Origin: Rhodospirillales bacterium 24-66-33
GTDB lineage: Bacteria > Pseudomonadota > Alphaproteobacteria > Reyranellales > Reyranellaceae
Direction: 5' to 3'
DNA length: 64,000 bases
Assembly: GCA_002281855.1 (NCBI GenBank)
Contig: NCHQ01000027.1
Span: forward strand, 23,849-87,848
Shown in pieces: positions 16,304 through 25,143 of the stretch. A program made the position numbers and the translations under genes. The stretch's first letter is position 1; the number at the start of each line of letters is the position of its first letter. The notes beneath the pieces are model-generated. The model saw only the letters and a program-made list of their open reading frames with translations, did not search any database and was not told the origin of the DNA.

Positions 16304-18274
16304 ATGTCCAGTACTCGGGAGGAGGCCGCGGCGCCGCGCTTGTCATTCTTCACCGTCTGCATGGGACGGCGTCACCATCTGCAGCAGACCCTCGCCCGGA
16401 ATCTCGCCTGGAATGCCGACCATCCCAGCCTCGAGTTCGTGGTCCTGGACTACGGCTCGCCCGACGACGTCGCCTCCTGGCTCCAGGCCGAATTCGCCAG
16501 TGAGCTCGCGTCGGGAAGACTCGTCTACTACCGCTACGACCACGCCCAGTTCTTCAGTTTCAGCCATTCGCGCAACATGGCTGCGCGGCTGTGCAGCGGC
16601 GAGGTAATCGGCAACATCGATGCTGACAACTTCACCGGTCCCGGGTACGCCCGCTACATCGACGAACGGATGCAGAACAACGACCTGTTGGTCGGCTGCG
16701 ATTTCGCCGATGGCGTGTTCTCGCCGATCGTTGGCGACCATGGCTGGACAGGCCGCATGGCCACCCGGCGCCAGGCCTTCCTCGACTCCGGCGGTTACGA
16801 CGAAGACATGGTGGCCTGGGGCTACGAGGACCTCGACCTCTACAATCGCATGTGGCAGCGCAAGTACAGGTGCGCGCCGATCGACCGACGTTTCCTCGAT
16901 TGCATCCAGCACGAGAACGGCGAGCGAATCGCCTTCACCCGGGTGAAGGACATCGGCCGCGACTGGGGCTCGACCAAGGGAACTCTGCTGGAGCATTTCC
17001 AGCTCAGCGTCGAGAAGATCGCGCGCGGTGAACTGGTCGCCAACCGGGGACGGGTAGGCATCGGCCGCGTCCGCCAATTGAATGTGGAGGAGGCCGTGCA
17101 CCTGAAGCCGTGGATACCGGCGGAGCCGGCACGCAACGACCTGCGCGAAGAGAACAGCAAGATTATCGAGCGCGAGATCGCCAACGGCATCGCGACCATG
17201 CGCGGCGTTCCCAACATCCTGTTCCTCGAACTGACGCGGCGCTGCAACCTCGCCTGCAGCATGTGTCGGTCCGGCATGATGACCGAGCGCAGCCTTGACA
17301 TGAGCGAGACCGTGCTGCGCCGAATCGAGGAAGACCTCCTGCCCACGGCGCGTGTCGTGGACCTGCGTGGTTGGGGCGAAAGCCTGCTGCGGCGTGATTT
17401 CCTACCCATCGTCGAGCGCTTCGCTCAACCCGGGGTCCAGCTCCGCGTGCTATCCAACGGCACAGTTCGCAGCAAGTCCGACGTCTGGCGGCACCTGATG
17501 CGCCACGGCACCTGGGTCGGCATTTCGGTGGATGCCATCGAGAACGGGCTGCTGCAGGAGCTACGCGGTTGCGACATCGAGCCGATCGAACAGGCGCTGA
17601 AGACGCTCGTGCATTGGCGCGACGTCTATGGCAACGATCCGGGCAACGTCTACCTGACAGTCACGGTCAGCTCGCGCAACCTTGGCAACCTCGAACAGCT
17701 TCTGCGCTGGGCACACGACCTCGGCGTCGGCCGCGTCCACCTGATCCCGATCGCCTGCTGGCCCAGCGATCCCAAACACCTCGAGCACGTCGAACCGGCG
17801 ATCCCACCGCTGCTCGAACGGCTACGGGAACAGGCGAACGGCTATGGCATAACGCTGCAGCTCGGCTCGGCGATGACCACTAACCTCGTGCTGAAGGATC
17901 GCCTTCTTGATCGCTGCATCCATCCTTGGATGTACACCTATATCACCTATGCCGGCGATGTCGGCTTCTGCGATCACCTGATCGGCCGAGACGACCTGAC
18001 ATCCGGAAACATCCTCGAAAAGCCCTTCGAAGAGATCTGGAACAGCGCGCCGCTGGTGTCGCTGCGCGCCACCCACCTCGCCAAGCGCGAGGATCACCCC
18101 TACCATGAGCACTGCAGCTGGTGCTTCAAGAACAGGTACGCCGACTTCGAGCACGAGATCCGGCCAGAGCTGTCGTCCATCCTCGTGACGAACTCGACAG
18201 TGTCCTCGTTCCGGCCCGATGCGCCGAGCGAGACGATCCGCGAGGCGCAGGTCACGGCAAAGGCGCAGGCATGA
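16304..18274 (+). CDS. Fusion of a GT2-type glycosyltransferase and a radical SAM/SPASM enzyme, 656 aa
   Basis: Residues about 10-270 are a GT-A glycosyltransferase (VVLDYGSPDDVASWL; catalytic D106-A-D108; GYDEDMVAWGYEDLDLYNRM). Residues about 300-540 are a radical SAM domain with the CxxxCxxC cluster motif C314, C318, C321 (RRCNLACSMC), and then RGWGESLLRRDFLP and VGISVDAIENGL. The C-terminal SPASM-like region has C538, C556, C604 and C607 plus GNILEKPFEEIWNS, so it may bind an auxiliary Fe-S cluster. SPASM enzymes commonly modify ribosomal peptides. The fusion suggests a radical change and glycosyl transfer on one substrate. ATG 16304 was chosen over a TTG at 16253. The stop overlaps the next start (ATGA). 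Confidence 0.88.
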   Translation: MSSTREEAAAPRLSFFTVCMGRRHHLQQTLARNLAWNADHPSLEFVVLDYGSPDDVASWLQAEFASELASGRLVYYRYDHAQFFSFSHSRNMAARLCSGEVIGNIDADNFTGPGYARYIDERMQNNDLLVGCDFADGVFSPIVGDHGWTGRMATRRQAFLDSGGYDEDMVAWGYEDLDLYNRMWQRKYRCAPIDRRFLDCIQHENGERIAFTRVKDIGRDWGSTKGTLLEHFQLSVEKIARGELVANRGRVGIGRVRQLNVEEAVHLKPWIPAEPARNDLREENSKIIEREIANGIATMRGVPNILFLELTRRCNLACSMCRSGMMTERSLDMSETVLRRIEEDLLPTARVVDLRGWGESLLRRDFLPIVERFAQPGVQLRVLSNGTVRSKSDVWRHLMRHGTWVGISVDAIENGLLQELRGCDIEPIEQALKTLVHWRDVYGNDPGNVYLTVTVSSRNLGNLEQLLRWAHDLGVGRVHLIPIACWPSDPKHLEHVEPAIPPLLERLREQANGYGITLQLGSAMTTNLVLKDRLLDRCIHPWMYTYITYAGDVGFCDHLIGRDDLTSGNILEKPFEEIWNSAPLVSLRATHLAKREDHPYHEHCSWCFKNRYADFEHEIRPELSSILVTNSTVSSFRPDAPSETIREAQVTAKAQA

Positions 18275-19149
18275 CCGGATTGGACGAAGACGTCTTCCTG
18301 CCGGAGGACCTCGAACATTTCGAGACCCACGGCTACGTCATCCTGCGCGATGCCGTGTCGCCCGCGCAGGTTGCCGCCGCAACCGCGGCGATCTGGGACT
18401 TCCTTGGCATGGACCCCGGCCAGCCAGACGACTGGTACCGCCCGCCCCACACGCCAGACGGCCTGGTCCACATGCACCAGCACCAGGCATTCTGGGACAC
18501 GCGCCAGGCGCCGCGCGTCTACAATGCCTTCCGCCAGTTCTGGAAGACGCCGAAATTGTGGGTGAGCCTCGACCGCGCCTCGATGAAGCCGCCAGTTAGC
18601 CCCAAGCATCCCGAGTGGGACTATCCTCCCTTCCTCCACTGGGACCTCGACCTGAGCGAAACGCCGATCAAGTTCGGCCTGCAGGCCGTGCTCTGCCTGT
18701 CCCATAGTACGGCCGATCACGGTGGCTTCCACTGCATCCCGGGCATGCACCGCGAGACCATCGAATGGTCGAAGACACCGCTCGACCAGCGCGACATCGG
18801 CGCACCGCCGGCCTTCGACCTGTCGCGGGTGCGAACCATAGAGGCGCGACCTGGCGACCTCATCGTCTGGCATCGTGCCCTGCCGCACGGCGCGGGTGTC
18901 AACCGCAGCAACCGGCCGCGACTGGCGCAGTTCATCTTGTGCGCCCCGGCCGGCCACGAGATCTCCGACCAGCACTCGGTAGACGACCCCAAAGTCGAGA
19001 TGTACGACCAGTTGCGCCGCCAGCGGATCGCCCAGTGGGAGCGCCGCATCGGACCGTCGGGCCTCGGCCTCGATCCGCGCGAACTGGGGCCACCCGCTCA
19101 CCTGACGCCGCTCGGCCGCAAGCTGCTCGGGCTCGACCTTTGGGATTGA
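18271..19149 (+). CDS. Fe(II)/2-oxoglutarate dioxygenase, phytanoyl-CoA hydroxylase family, 292 aa
   Basis: Catalyses O2- and 2-oxoglutarate-dependent hydroxylation or related oxidation of an organic substrate. The fold starts with EDLEHFETHGYVILRDAVSP. The iron ligands are visible as H123-W-D125 (FLHWDLDL) and H206 (WHRALPHGAG), with Arg215 or Arg217 placed to bind 2-oxoglutarate. The start is the ATG overlapping the stop of the radical SAM fusion (ATGA), so the two are translationally coupled and probably act on the same substrate. In natural-product clusters this family hydroxylates amino-acid or sugar parts. The exact target is unknown. Confidence 0.88.
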   Translation: MTGLDEDVFLPEDLEHFETHGYVILRDAVSPAQVAAATAAIWDFLGMDPGQPDDWYRPPHTPDGLVHMHQHQAFWDTRQAPRVYNAFRQFWKTPKLWVSLDRASMKPPVSPKHPEWDYPPFLHWDLDLSETPIKFGLQAVLCLSHSTADHGGFHCIPGMHRETIEWSKTPLDQRDIGAPPAFDLSRVRTIEARPGDLIVWHRALPHGAGVNRSNRPRLAQFILCAPAGHEISDQHSVDDPKVEMYDQLRRQRIAQWERRIGPSGLGLDPRELGPPAHLTPLGRKLLGLDLWD

Positions 19150-19181
19150 CCACCACCCCGCACCTGTAGCGGCGGATCGAG

Positions 19182-20354
19182 ATGCGCGCTCCCTCTGTCA
19201 CCGTCATTATCCCGACCTGCAACAGGGCCCACTTCATCGGTGAGACCCTGGACAGCGTGCTGGGCCAGACCATCCCGCCCGCCCAGGTCATCGTGGTCAA
19301 CGACGGTTCGACCGACACCACGCCGGAGGTCCTCGCACGCTATGGCAGGCGCATCGAGGTCATCGACCAGACCAACAGCGGCCGGCCGCGCGCCGTAAAC
19401 CGGGCGATTCCCGAGGTTCGTGGCGATTATCTGTGGATTTTCGACGACGACGACCTCGCCGTGCCGCAGAGCGTGGAGCGCCACCTCGCGGTGCTGGAGG
19501 CCGAGCCGTCGGTCGACTTCACCTACGCGGGCTGCATCATCCTGCAGACGCACCCCGACGGTCGGACAGAGGAAAAAGGTCCGCTGCCGATGCCCGAGGT
19601 CTCGGCCGACGAGGCATTCTCGCGCCTGCTCGAACAGAACTTCATGCAGCTGCAGGCGATGCTGGTCCGCACCCGGTGCTACCGCGAGATCGGCCTGTTC
19701 AACGACCGCCTGAACCTGTGCGACGACTACGACATGATCCTGAGGCTCGGCCGCCGCTTCACCGGCCGGCGTCTCGACGCCCCGACCTTCCTGTTCCGCC
19801 AGCATGCCGGGTTGCGCGGCCGGCCCGGCGCCTTGTTCCCGGCCGAACATCGCAGCCGCTACTGGGTGCTGGAGAACCGCGACATCCATCTTCGCCTGCG
19901 TGCCCAGCTCCGGCTGGGCGAGTATTTGCCGCGCAGCCTCGGAGCGGGAGAACTCGACAGCAAGAGCCGCCGCCGCGCCCTGCTGCAACGCGCATGCGTA
20001 ATGGCGCGTCTGGCATTGTGGCCCGAAGCGCTGGCTGACTTCGAGGAAGGCCTGGTCGATACATTGCCCGGCGAGCCACTCACCGCCCTCGAGCGCGATC
20101 TCTGCCGCCGGGCGCTCAGCAAATTCATCCGCTTCGACCTCGCAATCGAGGGCCTTGTCGATGAGCCGGCGCCGGGCCGCCGGTTCGGCGACATCCTCGC
20201 CCGCTCAGACAATGGCGACGCGCGTCGTCTCTTCGCCGGCGAACTGTCCCGCTACGGCTGGGCGCGGATGCGCCAGCGCGAAGTGAGGCGCGGGATGCGG
20301 GCGCTCGCGCTCGCGCAACGGGTCGGCGGAACCGGAAGCCTCTTCCCGACCTGA
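19182..20354 (+). CDS. GT2-family glycosyltransferase, 390 aa
   Basis: A GT-A enzyme with SVTVIIPTCNRAHFIGETLD (residues 4-23), VIVVNDGSTDTTPEVL and the acidic motif IFDDDDL near residue 88. The second half (MRLALWPEALADFEEG and on) is helical and resembles the TPR-like tails of other bacterial GT2 enzymes. ATG 19182 has no strong Shine-Dalgarno sequence. It follows the dioxygenase gene by 32 bp on the same strand and is convergent with the carbamoyltransferase gene. It is one of several sugar-transfer genes in the cluster, so the product is probably glycosylated more than once or by a short chain. Confidence 0.87.
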   Translation: MRAPSVTVIIPTCNRAHFIGETLDSVLGQTIPPAQVIVVNDGSTDTTPEVLARYGRRIEVIDQTNSGRPRAVNRAIPEVRGDYLWIFDDDDLAVPQSVERHLAVLEAEPSVDFTYAGCIILQTHPDGRTEEKGPLPMPEVSADEAFSRLLEQNFMQLQAMLVRTRCYREIGLFNDRLNLCDDYDMILRLGRRFTGRRLDAPTFLFRQHAGLRGRPGALFPAEHRSRYWVLENRDIHLRLRAQLRLGEYLPRSLGAGELDSKSRRRALLQRACVMARLALWPEALADFEEGLVDTLPGEPLTALERDLCRRALSKFIRFDLAIEGLVDEPAPGRRFGDILARSDNGDARRLFAGELSRYGWARMRQREVRRGMRALALAQRVGGTGSLFPT

Positions 20355-20364
20355 CTCGAAACGC

Positions 20365-22335
<1,971 letters not shown>

Positions 22336-22389
22336 CGTCGTTGTCGGCTCGGCCGGATAGCAAGGACGATCATCTTGTAACGAGTCTCA

Positions 22390-23760
22390 GTGGCGCAGCA
22401 AGAATTATACCCCCATGATGTTGGCGCCGCCGCGATCGCCTCGGGACCGCGCGTACCACGAGGGACTTTCGCGTTGCCATCCTGCCTGCTGATCGAGTGC
22501 TGCCCCTATCATTGGGAAATCTTCCCGGCATGGGTGAGCCTGCTTGGCGAGAGCGGCTTCACGGTCGACATTGCCTGTCCCGACACACCGGGCCATCTCG
22601 AGACCGTGGCGATGCTCGGCAAGCAGCGACTGCCAATCGAACGGCTATGGGACATCCCGTTCCATCGCTACGATCTGGTGGTGCTCGGCACCCTCATGCA
22701 TGAGGGGTACAACGACGTCGACAAATTCCAGCCGCTGCCCGGGCTCGACCTGATCAACAGGATCGGATGCCCGTCGATCAGCATCGTGCACGAACCCCTC
22801 CAGTGGAACCTGCGGTGCCCGGAGGAAACCTACGATGGCCGCCATTCCAAGGGGTGGGGCACCCTCAACCTGTTTCGCGACCACACTTTCTATTGGCAGG
22901 GCAGGCGTCGCCGCAGGCGCCAGTGGTCGCGTGAAGGCAACCACCTGGTGCTGTGGGAGGACGGCCGGCGGCTGACCTTCTTCAGCACCGATCGCGGCAC
23001 AACGTGGCGCGGGCCCAACGGCATGACCCTGCGCCGGCGGACGGCCCTACGCACCGACCTGAAGCGCCACACGCGTTCCGGCCGGCATGCCATCGTCACC
23101 CTGTCGCGCCAGGCCGCCGAGCACGTCCGGCCGCGATGCCCCGATGCCGCCTGGATCGTGCCTTTCTCGAGACCGGATGGACCGCCCCCGGCGCCGCGCG
23201 ACGCCTTCGTCTTCGCAGGCTCCATCGACTATGACCGGAAGGCCATCGGGTCCCTGCTGAGCGCGTGCGCGGCGCTGGCAGCGGACGAAAGCGTGTTCAT
23301 CGTTGGCGGCAGCCGCTACGCCAACCTCGCGGACGATCCGAACGTCGGTAGGCTGATGCGCGACCTCGCCGACTGCGGCCTGGCCGACAAGGTCAGATTC
23401 AGCGGCTACCTGCCATACGGCGAGTTCCTCGAACGCCTGCGCCAGGGCCGCTTCCTGCTTCCGCTGGTCGACGACCGCGTTTTCGGGGGGGACTACAAAG
23501 TCCGGACGCCGGCTGCAGTCCCCCTCTCACTCGGACTCGGGATTCCGATGATCGTCAACGAGGCGATCGCCCGACGCTTCGGCCTCGACTTCATGGTGTG
23601 CTACCAGGGCGACGATCTCGCCTCTGGCTTGACTGAAGCGCGAGCGCTAGACGACGCAGCCCAGGCCAGCATGCTGGAACGGACGCGACAAGCCGCCGAT
23701 CGCCTGCAGGCGCACAATCGGGACACGATCGCCGGCATCTTGCGCCGTATCCTGGCGTGA
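22390..23760 (+). CDS. Probable GT-B glycosyltransferase, 456 aa
   Basis: Weakly recognisable. The N-terminal half begins with a Rossmann-like LPSCLLIECCPYHWEIFPAW and contains YDLVVLGTLMHEGY. The second half has FVFAGSIDYDRKAIGSLL, VFIVGGSRYANL, KVRFSGYLPYGEFLERLRQG and an LLPLVDD...YKVRTPAAVPLSLGLGIP segment that resembles the donor-site region of GT4-like enzymes. A very basic stretch (GRRRRRRQW) lies near residue 175. The start is GTG at 22390. It diverges from the carbamoyltransferase gene. A sugar-transfer role fits the context, but I would not exclude a non-catalytic relative. Confidence 0.6.
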   Translation: MAQQELYPHDVGAAAIASGPRVPRGTFALPSCLLIECCPYHWEIFPAWVSLLGESGFTVDIACPDTPGHLETVAMLGKQRLPIERLWDIPFHRYDLVVLGTLMHEGYNDVDKFQPLPGLDLINRIGCPSISIVHEPLQWNLRCPEETYDGRHSKGWGTLNLFRDHTFYWQGRRRRRRQWSREGNHLVLWEDGRRLTFFSTDRGTTWRGPNGMTLRRRTALRTDLKRHTRSGRHAIVTLSRQAAEHVRPRCPDAAWIVPFSRPDGPPPAPRDAFVFAGSIDYDRKAIGSLLSACAALAADESVFIVGGSRYANLADDPNVGRLMRDLADCGLADKVRFSGYLPYGEFLERLRQGRFLLPLVDDRVFGGDYKVRTPAAVPLSLGLGIPMIVNEAIARRFGLDFMVCYQGDDLASGLTEARALDDAAQASMLERTRQAADRLQAHNRDTIAGILRRILA

Positions 23761-23800
23761 GGTCCTCAGCAGCGCGGCGACAAGAGCGAGGATCGACGGC

Positions 23801-24763
23801 ATGGACAAGCGCAGGCTGGGGAACAGCGACCTCGAGTTCCGGCCGATCGCCCTGGGCGGCCTCGTCTTCGGTTGGACCGCCGACGAGACCATGTCACATC
23901 GCCTGCTCGATGCCTTCGTCGATGCTGGCGGCTCCTTGGTGGAAACCGCGGAGAGCTACACTTTCTGGGCGCCGCAGAGTGCGTGGGGACGATCGGAAGA
24001 GGTGATCGGCAACTGGCTGCGCAGGAACCCGGGCAAACGGGACAAGGTGCTGATCGCCACGAAGTGCACGGAATTGTCGCGGACACGGCTGCGGGAATCG
24101 GTCGAGGCCTCGCTCGCCCGCCTGAACGTCGACTGCATCGACCTCTTCCAGTCGCATCGCGACGACACGGCGGTACCGCTGGAAGAAACACTGTCCGCCT
24201 ATGGCGAGTTGATCCGGGAAGGTAAGATCCGCTGCATCGGCGCGTCGAACCACGACGCCGAACGGCTGGCCGAGGCGGACAGGGTCGCCCGCACCAACGA
24301 CCTGCCGCGCTACCAGAGCCTGCAACCGCACTACAACCTCCTGGAACGTTCTCTGTTCGAGGGAGCGCTGGAGGAACAGTGCCTGCGCCTCGGCCTCGGC
24401 GTCCTGCCCTACTATCCCCTCGCGGCCGGCTTCCTCACCGGCAAGTACCGATCGGAGGCGGACTACGACAAGAGCGTGCGAGGCGCCAGCCAGACCGTGC
24501 GCAAGTACATGACCCCGCGCGGTCTCGCCGTACTCGACGCCTTACACGCCGTCGCGCACAAGCACGGCACGAGCAGCGCCACCGTGGCGCTTGCCTGGCT
24601 GCTTCACCGGCGGTCGGTCACCGCTCCGATTGCGAGCGCCACGACCCTCGGGCAACTGGAAGCATTGTTGGCGGCGCCCTGCCTCGACCTCGACGCCGAG
24701 TCGCTGGCTGCCCTCGACGCGGCCAGTGCCGCGCCCCCTCAGCCGCCATCACTCGTCGGCTGA
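23801..24763 (+). CDS. Aldo/keto reductase, 320 aa
   Basis: An NAD(P)H-dependent carbonyl reductase with a TIM barrel. It begins KRRLGNSDLEFRPIALGGLV as in YhdN/Tas-type members. The catalytic tetrad appears as E49 (normally Asp, in ETAESY), Y53, K88 (IATKC) and H119 (FQSHRDD). The Asp-to-Glu change is conservative but worth noting. The NADP-binding SATTLGQLEALL region near the C-terminus is intact. It follows the probable glycosyltransferase by 40 bp and is convergent with the precursor gene, overlapping it by 15 bp. It may reduce a sugar nucleotide or an oxidised product intermediate. Confidence 0.9.
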   Translation: MDKRRLGNSDLEFRPIALGGLVFGWTADETMSHRLLDAFVDAGGSLVETAESYTFWAPQSAWGRSEEVIGNWLRRNPGKRDKVLIATKCTELSRTRLRESVEASLARLNVDCIDLFQSHRDDTAVPLEETLSAYGELIREGKIRCIGASNHDAERLAEADRVARTNDLPRYQSLQPHYNLLERSLFEGALEEQCLRLGLGVLPYYPLAAGFLTGKYRSEADYDKSVRGASQTVRKYMTPRGLAVLDALHAVAHKHGTSSATVALAWLLHRRSVTAPIASATTLGQLEALLAAPCLDLDAESLAALDAASAAPPQPPSLVG

Positions 24764-25099
24764 GCGACGCGGCGGGCCGAGCGACCAGTAGCGCCCGTGA
24801 TCGAAGTCAAACTGGCCCGCGTCCCTCACCACGAAGATCGCCCAGTACCAGCACGGGCCGCCGGCCGGGCCATCGAGCTCGACATCCTGCAGTTCCCTGC
24901 CAACGGCGCGCGACCGCGCGCGCGTGACCGCCTTCGCCTCTTCCACCGTGAAGCGGTAGCCCCGCGACGCCGCGAACGCCACTGCGCTCGGCAGCAGCAT
25001 GCCTTCGAGGTGATCGAGCTGCGCCCGTTCGGCTTCCGCCCGCAATGTCATGTCCGACCTGAGGTCAGCCGCGTAGCGCTCCATCTCGGCGAGACTCAT
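24749..25099 (-). CDS. Candidate RiPP precursor with Nif11-like leader and Gly-Gly site, 116 aa
   Basis: Residues 1-81 match the Nif11-type leader pattern: SLAEMERYAADLRSDMTLRA at the start, then AVAFAASRGYRFTVEEAKA (about 39-57), and ELQDVELDGPAGG at 69-81, ending in a double glycine. The remaining 35 residues (82-116) would be the core. It is rich in aromatics (CWYW at 83-86, YW at 104-105), has a single Cys (Cys83), a DFDH acidic patch and a polar tail. ATG at 25099 follows AGGAG at 8-9 bases. It is the last gene of the HlyD-ABC-ABC operon and lies beside the tailoring genes. Nif11 leaders are known to accompany NHLM exporters. The specific modifications are unknown. Confidence 0.85.
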   Translation of the reverse strand: MSLAEMERYAADLRSDMTLRAEAERAQLDHLEGMLLPSAVAFAASRGYRFTVEEAKAVTRARSRAVGRELQDVELDGPAGGPCWYWAIFVVRDAGQFDFDHGRYWSLGPPRRSADE

Positions 25100-25143
25100 C
25101 GGCTCTTCTCCTGCCGCATACCTTACCCTTTCCGGCCCCGCGC

